Shown piece by piece: positions 1 to 11,742 of a DNA stretch of 64,000 nucleotides. The notes under the pieces are model-generated. The model made no database searches and was not told the DNA's origin. It saw nothing but the letters and a program-made list of their open reading frames with translations. The position numbers and the translations under genes were made by a program. The stretch's first letter is position 1. The number at the start of each line of letters is the position of its first letter. Origin of the DNA: Gavia stellata (lineage: Eukaryota > Chordata > Aves > Gaviiformes > Gaviidae). The stretch covers positions 111,926,334 to 111,990,333 of the forward strand of contig NC_082595.1 of assembly GCF_030936135.1 (NCBI RefSeq). Reading direction: 5' to 3'.

Positions 1-1040
1 TTGAGGGGCCAAAATGTACGCGGTGCGCACCGTGCCACGGGTGCTTCAGCCACGTGCTGCACCAGCTACGCTGAGGACTGATCTAGGACATCCCTTGGCT
101 AAGGAGTCGGGGCGGGGGAAAGCGTTAATACGAGCCTTGTTTTCCCTTAATATTTCCCCCACGTTACACCAAATAAATGGTGGTGGGTTCATCCCGCTGG
201 GGCATCTGCAGCTCTTCTGCACGTGCTTGCCATCCTCGGGTGGAGCGGGAGGTGGGGGGAAGCGCAAAGCCAGCGCCTGAGATCACCATTACGATATTAA
301 TGGTGGTGGTTTGCTGCCTGGGAAGCGTGTGAAAGGGGGAACGGGCATGGTTATGCTTTGGCAACCATAAGGTGTTAGTTGGGCGGAGATGGTCAAGGTT
401 TGTTTCCCCATGAATCTGCTTTTAAACCTGGCCTTCTCCCCAACGCACCAACCCAAGGCACCCTCCCCAGCCTGCCCCCCCGCTTCACTACCTGAGTTAG
501 CAGCATTACTTTATAAATAACAAAGCTTTCCCTAGTACCCGGGCTCTTCAGCATTGTCATTTAATGGGGAATTAATGAGTTTACCTGGGAGGTGGGTGCT
601 GGGGGAGCCTGCCTGGGTCCCTTTGCTCCTTGGGGCAGCACCCAGAGGATGCTGCGTTTCCCCAGGCTGACAGCAAACACTGTCACGGCGTGTCACAGCA
701 GCGTGGGGCTCCTCTCCGGGACCGAAACACACTCTGCTGGGGTGTGCAGGAGGGCCCCTGCCAAAATGCAGCCCCTGGTGCCCTCTCCGGGCTGGCTGCG
801 GTGAGCCCAGCCTTGCTGGAGCCCCACGGCTGGCTCCTGAGAAACTCCTGAGCAGGGGGTGCAAAATGGCCCTTTCCCCCACCCCACCCCAAAACACACC
901 CCCCAGCACTTTCCCACTTTCTCTTTACCCCCTCAGCTGCAGGATTTTACTCTGCAATTACTTTTTCTGCCCCCTGCAAAGACCAGGCACCCCCAGAGAC
1001 ATTGCCCACACCTGGTTAGCTTGCAAAAAAAGGTATATAT
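1..1040. other. Intergenic DNA downstream of POMC
   Basis: No coding exon is supported here. Open frames are short and overlap one another on both strands, with no recognisable protein. The POMC transcript runs toward this stretch and probably ends near its right edge. Confidence 0.6.
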
Positions 1041-1062
1041 ATATATTTTTTTTTAGAATTCT

Positions 1063-1068
1063 TTTAAT
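1063..1068 (-). terminator. POMC: Probable POMC poly(A) signal (ATTAAA)
   Basis: The plus strand reads TTTAAT, which is ATTAAA on the POMC strand, about 290 bases past the stop codon. The implied 3' UTR of roughly 300 bases is short, as expected for POMC. I saw no AATAAA closer to the stop. Confidence 0.55.
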
Positions 1069-1359
1069 CCATCATTTACAGTATTATACAGCTCAGTGAA
1101 AATATAGGAAAGTCATCTGGCGTGCTCCAAACTGGGCATCATCCCCGCTCGCCGCGCGTGTCCAGTGAGCGCGGCGAAGCGGTTGACGTCTTTACCCTTA
1201 ACCTGTTCCCACCCAGTGAAACCCGGGAGCGGACCCCTTTGGAGTACTAATTAAGAACGACATAACGAGTGATTTCTAAGTGAAACACATGCCAGCGGGA
1301 CACTAAAGCTACGGGAGGGGGCGGCAGCGGGGGCGGGACACCCCTCGGGCTCTCCCCCA

Positions 1360-2001
1360 TCACTGCCCCTTCTTGTAGGCGCTTTTGATGATGGCGTTTT
1401 TGAAGAGAGTCACTAGAGGGGTCTGGCTGTGCTCCGAGGTCATGAAGCCCCCATAGCGCTTGTCCTTCAAGGGCGCGTGCCAGCGGAAATGGCGCATGCG
1501 GTAGGAGCCACCAGCCTTCTTCTCCTCCTCCTGGCCTTCCTCCTCCTCCTCCTCCTCTTCCTCCTCGGGCGGTGCCCCCGTGCTGCCGAGCGCCAGCTCC
1601 CGCCTGAACTCCAGCGGGTAGCTCTCGGCCAACTCCTCCTCCACCCCGTTGGGGTAGACCTTGATGGGTCTCCTCTTGCGTCCCACCGGCTTTCCCCAGC
1701 GAAAGTGCTCCATGGAGTAGGAGCGTTTGCCTTCCTCCCGCTCCAGCCCGGTTCCCTCCTCTTCCTCGCGGCGGGGCAGCGCGGTGGCGGTCAGCAATGC
1801 CGGCGCTGGGTTGCCCCCCGCCGCCTCCTCCCGTTTGTGCCCCCCGCCGCCGCTGCTGCTGTTCCTCCGGCCAAACTTGTTCCAGCGAAAGTGGCTCATG
1901 ACGTACTTGCGGATGCTCTCGGAGAGGGGCTGGAGGTGCCCGTTCCCCGGGTAGACGGGTGCCTCAGCCGACAGGTCAGCTCTGCACGCCGCGGCGCACG
2001 C
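1360..2001 (-). CDS. POMC: POMC exon 3 (coding part)
   Basis: Carries all hormone peptides. The acceptor reads CCCACCCAG before GCGTGC, in phase 0, and the frame ends at TGA (1360-1362). The open frame on this strand continues upstream to 2199, but that part is intron and has no POMC similarity. Confidence 0.96.
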   Translation of the reverse strand, partial: ACAAACRADLSAEAPVYPGNGHLQPLSESIRKYVMSHFRWNKFGRRNSSSGGGGHKREEAAGGNPAPALLTATALPRREEEEGTGLEREEGKRSYSMEHFRWGKPVGRKRRPIKVYPNGVEEELAESYPLEFRRELALGSTGAPPEEEEEEEEEEGQEEEKKAGGSYRMRHFRWHAPLKDKRYGGFMTSEHSQTPLVTLFKNAIIKSAYKKGQ

Positions 2002-2757
2002 CTGGGTGGGGGGACGAGATGCATGGGAAGGGTGAGTGCGTGGCCGGGGGTCCCTGGTGGGGCATTTACAGGGGGCTGCTTGCACGGAGGGGGATGTTTC
2101 ACAAGGCGGTTTCATGCTAGTGCCCCTCTGAGGTCCCCATGCGGTTGCCACCCCCTTGGTGGGGACCTTTAAGGGCTGAGTATCGTGCCCAGGCACCAAA
2201 CCAGCCCTGGATGGCTGGAAATGGTGCCGGGGGGGGTACAGCCCCCACTGTGGGGTCCCTGGAGCAAACTCGGTGCCTGCACAGGGTGAGCCGCTACTGC
2301 TGTCCCATCACTGGTGAGAGCAAGTGATGCTCTGCAAGCACCCTTGGGCACGGGGTAAAGCCCATACCCAAATTGCTGGTTCATCCCATGCAGAAGGGAT
2401 GCTGCAAGCTCAAAAAACTTATTTTACCGTCATCCCCCAGCATGAAGCCAGGAGGCACGAGCCCACCCAAACCTGCAGGTCATGGGCCCCAAAGCATCAC
2501 CCCACATTGATGCGGGTCACGCCACGGTGACGGCATCCCCGTCATCTCCTCCCCCAGCCCACCGTGCTGGTCCCTGGGGGGGTTAGAAACCGGAGCAATC
2601 AGAGGGCAGTCCCCATCCCCAAGCTTACCAAAACGCCGGCCTCGCTGGCAAGGTCTTGGCATTTGCTGCTCTCCCAGCACGGGCCGCTGGCGCCGGCGGG
2701 GTGCCAGAGCAGCAGCCCCAGCACCACGGGCAAGATGCTCCACAGCGCGCTCGGCAT
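1360..2757 (-). CDS. POMC: Pro-opiomelanocortin precursor (coding exons 2 and 3)
   Basis: Precursor of ACTH, alpha/beta/gamma-MSH, lipotropins and beta-endorphin, made in pituitary corticotrophs and hypothalamic neurons and cut in secretory granules. Coding exons 2629-2757 and 1360-2001 join in phase 0 to give 256 residues. Residues 1-24 form a signal peptide with a Leu-rich core. Cys27, 33, 45 and 49 have the spacing of the N-terminal POMC disulfides. Gamma-MSH ([12 protein letters not shown]) spans residues 76-87, ACTH (39 residues, starting SYSMEHFRW) 137-175, beta-MSH core (YRMRHFRW) about 210-217, and beta-endorphin ([11 protein letters not shown]...) 226-256. Dibasic sites (RK, RR, KR, KK) flank the peptides, and RKRR inside ACTH allows alpha-MSH release. 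The start is the ATG directly upstream of the signal peptide. A run of ten Glu lies between ACTH and beta-MSH. The product identity is certain; exon ends are inferred from splice consensus. Confidence 0.97.
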
Positions 2758-2758
2758 C
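2629..2758 (-). CDS. POMC: POMC exon 2 (start codon and signal peptide)
   Basis: The ATG (2757-2755) opens a 43-codon segment coding the signal peptide and the first two Cys of N-POMC, ending at the donor GTAAGC in phase 0. The nearest acceptor (CTGGCCAG) leaves only one base before the ATG, so the 5' edge of the exon is less certain than the coding part. Confidence 0.9.
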
Positions 2759-4475
2759 CTGGCCAGGGGCGGGAGGCCGGGGTCACAGGAGGGATGCGAG
2801 GGGCTGTGAGCCCAGAAACCGTGCAGGAACTATGGGGAAAAACAAGGAAAAAAAAAAAAAAAAAGACCTCTTATTTTCCTTTGGGAGATTTTTTAACGCT
2901 TTCTTTGACGTGTCCACCTTACCCTTTCCCTTTTCGAAGCCCCGTGGGGCCGCAGCTTTGCCTGTCCCCCGGAGAAGCATTAGTGCTGCAAAGCCCCCCT
3001 TCTGCAAAGCTTTCCTCCCGCTTCAAGCTCGTTGCAAAGGGATCCTCGTCCCTACACCCCAGGAACATGGGGGTGATTTTGCCCGAGGAGACACTGAGGC
3101 ACAGAAGAGGGAAGGCAACAGCCGAAGCTGCCTCCCTGCCCGCACCCACATCGCTCTCCTCCTGCTCGGCCACACCGAAAACCAGGCAACGTCCTCCCCT
3201 GCCTCTTCCTTTTGCCTTCCCAACGGAAAGGTGTCTCTCTGGAGCCCAGGTCTTTTGTCACTGCTGCCGTAGGTGACAAGCGCTGTCGGCAGGGATTGCT
3301 GCCGCCTCCTAAGAACCCCATAAAGATGAGCGATGTGGCAAGGGGAAAGCGTTAGGGAGCTGCCTTCAGGTTTCATCCCTTGCCAACCGCTCGCGGCTTG
3401 CAAGCTGATTCCTCTAAAAAATATTATACTCCCTCCTAACCTGTCCTGCGATGCCCCTCGAGCGGCCGCAAAACTCCTGCGTGGTGGGAGACACAACTGC
3501 AAATAATATTAAATTAGGATTGAAAGAGAAAGACGTGAATATTTTACATGAAATAATATTGAATTTGGTTGCTTGGCTTTTGGGAAGAGTATGGCAAGCG
3601 CTGGTGGTATTTGGGACACGGCGTGCCAAAATTAACCCAGGATCCAGCGGAAAGCCGGGGCGCTGAAGCGGCTGTTGCTGCTGTGCCGGCAAGGATGAGG
3701 TTGGGGTCAGTTCCTGGATGCCCATGGGATCTGGCTCCAGGGTTTCCAAGGATGCCCGGGCTGCTTTTCCTCTGCAAACCCCAACTCTTTCCCAAGCAGC
3801 CGTCTTTAACTCAGCGTGGACTTACATGTTTCACCTTCCCCCATGCTGCGGGAGCTCTACGGGAGGAAAACCCCATCCCACAAAGAAAACAGAAGAAAAA
3901 AACCTCTCATTTTGGCCCAAAATGTGTGGCTGGAGGGGAGACCTGACCCTCCCCTCTGGTGCAAGAGCTGCCAGGTCAAGCCTGGATGGAGGGGGACTTT
4001 CTTTGGCAGAGGGAAAAAAGACCCTGGATTCATGACAGCAAACAGCAGTTCGGAGAGGGGGATAAAACAGGGAGACAGACCAAATTTAAAGGTTGTCTTT
4101 CTGTCTTCTGCCCGAATTTGTGGGTGTTGCTGCCCGTGACCCCCCCAGCGCAGCAGCATGGAGGGTCTGGGGCAGCAGCGGTGGGCAGCACTTCTGTAAC
4201 GCAGTAACACCCAATAATGCAAATAAACCCGACAACAAACAGAGGCGAGAGGGCAATAAACCGGAGGCAGGGAGGGAAGGGTGTGTTTTATTGCCCATCC
4301 CTTGCTGCAAAACCCCTGCCCAGCGGCCATCCATCGCGGCGGGGTGACATGCCGTGGCGACCGATCCCCACCATCCATCAAGCCCATATGTTTTGCAAAG
4401 TTTCTTTCCCCCCCACACCCCCCAAAACACATCGGGGAGACCCACAGAGCCAGGTCGCTGGTTTTTGGGGCTTAC
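2759..4475 (-). other. POMC: POMC intron 1
   Basis: About 1.7 kb between the non-coding first exon and the signal-peptide exon. It holds a run of 17 A residues near 2848-2864 and nothing else recognisable. The 5' UTR intron is a standard part of POMC structure. Confidence 0.6.
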
Positions 4476-4553
4476 CTGTGGCCGGGGTGGGAGCCCGACG
4501 GCCGCTGTGTGCCCTCCGTCCCCCCTCTCCCGCGTGCTCCAAGAGAGCGTCTG
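4476..4553 (-). other. POMC: Probable non-coding exon 1 of POMC
   Basis: On the minus strand a strong donor (CCACAG followed by GTAAGC) ends at 4476, and a TATA box lies about 100 bases upstream of it. This gives a 5' UTR exon of about 75-80 bases, matching the known POMC layout of a short untranslated first exon. The transcription start is inferred from TATA spacing. Confidence 0.65.
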
Positions 4554-4800
4554 CCACTTGGCCGCTGGTCCCGGTGGCTTTTTATACCCCCCCACGACGA
4601 TTGCATCCGCCGCCGTCTGCCGGAGGGAAGCGGGGGGGCGAGAGGGGAGGCGAGAGGGACCATTCCAGGTGCCGAACAAAAGATGAGCAAGCGATGGGTG
4701 TTCGCCGGATCCGGCCCCGCGGCGGATGGAGGGATTAGCATCTCTCGGCGAACCGCAGCCGGCAAAGTTTTCCGGACGTTGCTGCTAATTGCGTTTGCAG
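4554..4800 (-). promoter_or_regulatory. POMC: POMC proximal promoter
   Basis: TATAAAA reads on the minus strand at 4586-4580, about 30 bases before the proposed start. Further upstream are a CAGGTG E-box near 4666-4671 and TAATCC (minus strand, 4737-4732), the core recognised by PITX/bicoid-type factors, then a TAATTG homeodomain-type core near 4786-4791. PITX1 and bHLH input to the pituitary POMC promoter is established in mammals; function here is inferred from motif and position. Confidence 0.55.
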
Positions 4801-7800
4801 CTTTGGAGCTGGGGGCGGGTTGGGGGGGGGGGAGGTGTTGGATGGAAAGTCCTTCACCGGGTACCAGCCGGCACCGACGGTGCTGGGTTTGGCATGGGTT
4901 GTTCATTACCGGCGCGCCGGACAGGAGCATCCATCACTCCTTGGGCTCAGGCGTGGGAGGGCTTCGTGCTCCGATGGGTGCTGAGGATTTGGGGTTGTCT
5001 TTCCGTGGGATAAAAGGGGATTTGGTTAAAAGCAAACCTCTTGGGACAGCAGCGGCTCCTCAGCCCGGGCAGGGTGGGCACAGGCAGCGGGCATCTCTGC
5101 CTGATGTGCCAGGGAGTCCTGCGGCCACCGGCTTTGGGTGCAAAAGCAGCGGAGGGCATTTTCCAGCCTGGGGGTGGCTTTTCCAGAGCACGGAGAGGTT
5201 TACGTGGCTTGGCCAGCCTCACTGCCCCCCTTTCTGTGCCCATCAAACCCCAGCCTCTCCGCTCACTCTTGCTGGACCAGCTTTGGGCTGCGCACACTTT
5301 CAGAACTCGTGTTTTCTATAGGGTTGGCCTTGGCTACTCTATATGTAAGAGCAGCGGTGGCTTCCAGAAGGCTCCTTCATGCACATTGGTCAAGCCTTAC
5401 ATGGGCGAGCAAGAGGGATTCTCCGTCCTCTACAAGGTGTTCAGCGCAGGATAGCACCTTGGGACAAGCCTGGAAGGGGGCTGGGGGTGATGGGGGGGAT
5501 CTGAGGGGGTTGGAGCGATGGGGAAACTCATCTGGTGCCAAGTTTCCAGCCCCCCCCAACACTTGGCTCTTGCCTAGAGGTCTCAAGTCTCTTTTTCCAC
5601 CCAAAAGAGGGTGGCGACGTGCAAACCACCCCTGTGGATGGCTGTGGCTTTCCTAGCTCCTGATTCTACCCTGGGGTGGTTTGGGGTGAAACCGCATCCC
5701 AAATCCCCGCCAGGCCCCGTGTGGGAGGTTTAACAGCAGCAGGATGGTGTTTAGAGCTGGTTTACCAGGTTTTGCACGGTCTTTAACACCCCGTGTCTCA
5801 CGTGTTTGAGGCGGATTTGCCTCTGACCTTGCTCATCACCTCCGCTGGCTGCTCTCCACAAGCATCCCATTATGATGGCACTGGTCCTCAGCCACATGTC
5901 GGGATCATGGGATGATTTTAAGATTTTTAAGGTCTTTTATTTTGCACCTATGGGCTTACCCAGGAGGAGAAACACATCTGCATCGGGATTTTCCATCCCC
6001 AGGAGGTAATGCCAAGGTGGCCCTTGAAGGCTGGGCCATCCTCCTGCAGCACCTAACAGTGATTTTTGTCGGGTTTGGGCTCAAGTAAGAGCTGGACATG
6101 GGCTGTGAGCATCCCTCCCACCAGCCCATATGAAGCACAGTTGTTGATTTGCATGCTTACGAGAAGACAAACTGCGGGGCACGGCGAAGCCACACACAGA
6201 GGTTTGCCTGCGATCTTACCAGCGGGGAACAGATGTGGTCTCGCCTTGGGTGGGCGAAGGATTTGCTCCTATTTTACTCAACACAGTCTTCTGCAGGGAA
6301 AGGAGCCACCCCAACCTCCCAGGGAGAGCAGCCCATAGGCAGGACACTGGGGCTGGAGGGACAAAGACAGTGGTTGAGCCACCTCATCTGGACATCTGCC
6401 TCAGGGTGAAGATGCTCCATCCTGAAGAGATCACCCCTGGAGATCCTTCCCTCTTTCCAACAGCCAGAGAAGAGGCTGAGAATAAACAAAAAGGAGGTGG
6501 GTTGTCCTTCAGTGGGCTGCAGGCGTGCGCACCTCCTTGCCAAAGGATATTGGGGTGCAACAGATTCACCCGAGTACCCCAGGACCGGATGAAACCCTCC
6601 ATAGTGGGTTACTAAAGAGGCAAAGCACCCGAGGTTCAAGGAATAGCCTCTGTAGCATTTCAGTTCTGTTCACACCTTCTCTGGACCCCTGTCCTCCCCA
6701 AATCCATCCCCAAACCATCCACATCTCACCGCAGCGCCCACAACTGCGTCAGCTGCCTCCGTCCTCCCTGACAGATCCCCCGATCTGCAATATTTTTCCA
6801 TGACAGAGGGCTATTCTGAGATACTTTATGGCCCAAACCGGAGCTATGATTCCCACTTTAAAGGCTCTTTCATCTTCATCAGGCCAATCTGAGTGGTTTA
6901 TGTTTAAAAGGAAGATGCAAAATCTGTTTAGGAAACCTTGTTGAGCGGAGCGGCGGCAGGTGAGGGGCTGAGATGAAGCATCCTCTGCCGCGGCTTCGGC
7001 AGCCCATGCTGGATGCCTCCACGCTCGCCGGCGTCGCAGCCAGCGCTTTCAGCTCTCCTTCCCGGAGATGACTGCAGCCAGAGCTCAGCCTCCCTACTCC
7101 CGGGGCCAGGAAGCGCGGCATCTCCCGGGAATGTTGGTGCCCCAGCATCAGTGGAGGCTGCAGGAGTACCACCTCCGCCGTTGGGGTGCTGGAGTGACCG
7201 GCTCCCCCTCCCAGTGCAGGGCTGTTCCTGGTGTAACAGCAGGATACTCATTATATTTTATTACAGAGCTTATTAATCTTTATTTTCTAAAGAGAGTCCA
7301 GTGTGTAAATGATTAGTGGACGCAGCCGGCTCCCAGGCGGATGAATGGGAGTGGTGGGAAGCCAAGACGACAAGAAAAGGACCCTCCAGCACAGAGAAAA
7401 TCCCATTAGGAGGAACGTCCTCTTCTTTTTTCTCCCTGACCAGGGGAGAGCTGAAGACCATCCAGGACCATATAATTACACTGCACACATGCCTGCAAGA
7501 GCAGCATCCTCCAGCCCCTGGCAGGAAGGCATGACCCCAGGGCTCTGCTCCAGCAAACTGCCCAGCCCTGGAGACCTCACTTTAGGGGTGCCTTGAAGGA
7601 GATCTGGTGGCTTCATCACGACCTTGTCCCGGTAAGAGGCACACGCTCAGGACGTGCAGCCCTTTCCCGGCAGGGCTGGATGCAGGGGTGAGGCATCCAT
7701 GGGTGAACGAGCTCATTAGCCGCGTGATTTCTGGCCTTTCAGTTTTAATTTGGAGAACAGGTCGCACCTGGGTGTGAATGAACTCCGGGGCCGGGTGCGA

Positions 7801-10617
7801 ATGTTGCGGCTGTGCTCAAATCCCGTGGGACGTGGGGCAGCCGTCCCGTCGGGCTGTAAACACCAGCGTCACGGGGGCGAGAGGTGCTCTGGGGCTTGCA
7901 AAAACCTTGTGACGGCCACATAGGTCTGTCCTAGGACCTGTACATCCCTCCAGCACAGCCACGTGTCGTTGGGTGCCAAGTCAGTCCCCTTCCCTCTTCT
8001 CTCAGGGCAGATCTCCTGAAGTGCTTTGCAGACAGTTGACCCGTCATCCTCGGTTCGAGCAGGTCTGCTGGGCTCAGCACCCACTTCTGCTCCTCCCCGG
8101 GTGCAGCTGGTGGGGTGGGGAGTGGTGCTGAGGACCCTGCTCTATCCGGACCATCTTCATCTCATATTTGGTGAAACGGGATGAGGATGGATCCCCATGG
8201 CAGTTGCATTGAGGGCTTGTGCAGAGTATAATGAGCAGGGACCCAGGAGACATCCAGACGAAGAGATAGTTGGATCACCACCATAAAACTATCTTCTTCG
8301 CTTGAAGATTTTAAAGCCAGAAGAGACTTATTGATGGTAAATCTGAGCCTGGGAGCCAGTGACTGGCAGATTGCCCATAGGATTAGGGCCTTTTTGGGTG
8401 CATAAATAGTGGTGATCACCTCTGTGCACACCCGGAGCTGTGATTTCCAGCTTGCTTTGATCAAGGGGTCCCTTCTGAAGCCACCCGTGCCTGCCCTGAG
8501 GTCACGGCAGGCAGTGAAATACAAGCCACGCACCTTGCTCTTGGAGGAAAATGCTGATGCTTGCTCGGTTGTAGCTTCGCTGTAGGAGGAAGAGCGGCTC
8601 TGAAGTTAGGGACTGGGAATCCCACCACCGATTCCTTGGCCCAGCAGGCACCTGGTACCAGGTTTAAGTTCACATGAAGGTGCTGAGCTCCACAGCAAAA
8701 GCAGCAGTAGCAAAAAAAGCCTTTTTTTGGCTGGGTTGTGGCACACGTGAGTTTTATTGCAGAGAAGGGGGTCCTTTTCCTTTCTACCGGAGTCAACTGG
8801 TTTTCCTACTGACTTTAGTAAAATCAAGATCAGACCTAAAAAGAAGAAGGAAATAGCTGTGTGGCATGTGAACCGGTGGAACTCATTGCTGCTCTGCCTA
8901 AGCTTGCTGATGTCAGTGACTTTTCCTCAGCACTATTTATATGCTAAAATCTATAATTGTGCCTGATTCTCTCTGATTTGAACCAAAATTGGGCACTTCT
9001 CTAGGAACAGACAACTAAAGGCATCTGAGGATCTGAACGATGTCACTCTGATATTTTTGCTTGTAGGTGTTTTCTGGCATTCTCTCTTCTTCCTGATATT
9101 TGCAAAGAGCTTGAGTCACATCACCCCACTGGATAGTTCATGCACAGACTGCAATTGCAGGATCTGTGCAAGACTGCAGCAAACCCTTTACCCGAGCAAG
9201 CTCTTGCAGGGACGAGAGCCTTTACAGCTTGAACACGATTGGTTCTGCTGCGCTTCTGAGTTCACGGTGAAGGACACATCTTCACTGCAGCAACTTGTGC
9301 CTGTTAGGAGAGGCTGATAAGCAGCGCACGCCCAGAGCAATCCGTGGGTCACGGTTTTTAATAGCCCTTCATGGATTTCTTTTTCACAATCTTTTCCAGC
9401 GTCCCTTTCAAGCCAATCGACTTTCAGTACCTACAGCATCCCTTGGCTGGGAGCTGCACAGCCCATCTCCCCGCTCTGTAAAGAAATGCCTCACTTTTCA
9501 TTATAGGAGCAGCATTTCCAATGGCACAAGTGTTTGAAAGGATGCTTGCTTTGCTTAGCAGCTCCTGATCGTCCTTCATGACCCTGATCTCCCTTAGAAA
9601 TGATGCTCTGGTGGGCACCAGCTGCACATCTTGCACCAGGACAGGGTGTGTGGCACCGGTTTTGCACCAAGCAGAGGTTGATGGGGACCCGGAGCCTCGG
9701 GGAGCTTGGCTGGAGTGAAAAGGCTTTGGGTGGCCACGGTGCAATGCCTGGGGCTGTTCCCAGGCAGCTTCTGGTCTTGGTGCAGATGTAGCTGGTGAGG
9801 AGAGCCAAAGACAGGGAGAGAAAGGCAGTCTGCACCTGGGAAGCGGTGTGCGTGACCCCAAAAGGCGCTGCAGCAAGGCAGCCTGGAAAAGCAGGTGAGG
9901 GAACAAGAGCACTTGCTCTCTCAGAGTCTCCTTCAAAAACCAGCTTGTCATTTGGGATTTGTAGCTGGGGACACCGACTTGTCTCTCCAGGGAAGGTGTT
10001 GGTTTGCACACCAGTCTTTGAGCACCCCTTGGCACATTTATCCCCTGTTGTGGCTGAATTTCCTCAAATATTGATAGGCTGGAAAATGTCAACATGTTCT
10101 GGCACCTCTAGAATTCCCTCATCTTTCTCACCTTGATTTTTCCAGCCAGTAAATTCATCCCAACTGGCCAAATCCTTTCAGGGAAGCCCTGTACTGCAGC
10201 TCCATCTTGATCCCTTTAGAAATTATGGCAGGAGTCTGCAGCTTGATTTTCCATGGCCTTGGAAATTTGGAGTCAGACTCATCTTGGCCGTCACAACCGA
10301 GCTGACTCGAGCTCCTCTGAAGGGCTGAGGCTTTATTCCTGTTAAGCCTGTCTTTCCCCTGGAGCCCTCCAAGGGATCAAGGCGATGGCATTCCCTAGCG
10401 AGGACCAACCTGGCTCAGAGGAGACTCTCAGCTGGAGAAATAATTCCTGATCTTCTGGCAGATGAGCCCAGCACGTGAAGGGTTTTGTTTGCCCTGGTTT
10501 TGCCCCCCAACACCCATCTCCTTGGACAACAGTGAATGGACAAATACCACCGTGACCTTGCTCCTGCGCACCTGGTTTTCTCACGTGTGCCAGGTTTTCC
10601 TCGCTGGGATGCCAGAA

Positions 10618-10676
10618 ACACAACATCAGGGCATCATCAGGGCATCACCAGGGCATCATCAGGGCATCATCAGGGC
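10618..10676. repeat. 11-bp tandem repeat
   Basis: About five head-to-tail copies of GGGCATCATCA with one or two substitutions. No coding context. Confidence 0.8.
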
Positions 10677-11678
10677 TCACAACCCCCTCCATGCCCCCAT
10701 TCAGCATTCCTGCAAGCACAGAGCTGCAAAGCAGAAACTAAGGGTTCTGACCCCCATCCACTGCAATTTATATCCCCCTCATTAAGAGTTTTTGAGGGAA
10801 ATACAGTTGACTTTTTTTGGAAATGCAGGGGGATGAAAAATACCCCTGGGCATCCCCAGTACAGGAAAGACACGGATGTCCTGGAACGAGTGTGCTGTAG
10901 GAGCAGCAAGATGGTCACAGGGCTTTGGGGCTGTAACCCCCCGCAGGGAATTATGGCTTGGGTAGGAATCAGTCCATTTTCACCACGAAAGCTCAGCTGT
11001 CTTGGTTGTGGACTTGTTTTAAAGCACTCAGAGCAGCCGGGAAGGGCAGGAAGAGGGCAGCTGCCTCTCCAGCTGGGAATGCAAGTGGCCATGGGGAGCA
11101 AAACAGCACGTTGCATGGGAAACCCTCCCCAAGGTGCATGTCTCACTCAATTCCGGCTGCTGGTAACAAAAAAAGCCAGTAAGTAAATATTGCACCTTGC
11201 TTTTAGACCAAATCAATCTCGTTTCGGCTCCTGGATTTGGAAATTATCCTGTTTTCTGGGGTGGAAGTATGGGGTCAGCAAATCCCTGGTTGGGTTAGGG
11301 GCACAGCCGTGACCCTCTCGAGGGGACATCCTCTACCCACAGAAGGACACCCCTCCTGCCCGGAGCAGCTCCTCAGGTCCTTGCCACCCATCCGAGGACA
11401 TGGATGTCCCCCTGGGATGTGGCTCCTTCTCCGTTGACAGTGGAGCCAGCCCAGACCACAGACTGGGAGAAGCTGCCTGACTTCTGGCTGGCTAAAAGTC
11501 CCAGGGATAAATCCTGCCCTCCCTCTGGGACTGGGACCAGACCATCCCCTCCTGCCCTGCATGCGTGTGCAGAGCCATCCCTGGGGCAACAGGAGAGGTG
11601 GGGTCAGGAACCCAAAATTGTCCAATTCAGCATTTTCCTTCCTCGTTCATGCTGCCTTTCTTTTCTTTTTGACCCAGT

Positions 11679-11742
11679 TATATACACGTAGACACACGCA
11701 CGTGCTGTACACACACACGCACGCATTTGCACACCCAGAGCC
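11679..11742. repeat. CA-rich simple sequence
   Basis: Interrupted ACAC/GCAC dinucleotide-type run in intergenic DNA. Confidence 0.65.

Noticed and set aside
1429-2172. 247-codon plus-strand frame opposite POMC
   Set aside because: Antisense shadow of the GC-rich POMC exon; no homologue recognised.
4281-5321. 346-codon plus-strand frame across the POMC promoter
   Set aside because: It covers the TATA box and exon 1 of POMC on the other strand; chance openness in GC-rich DNA.
9424-10095. 223-codon minus-strand frame in the POMC upstream gap
   Set aside because: Low-complexity Ser/Pro/Leu composition, no recognised family, and no supporting flanking signals.
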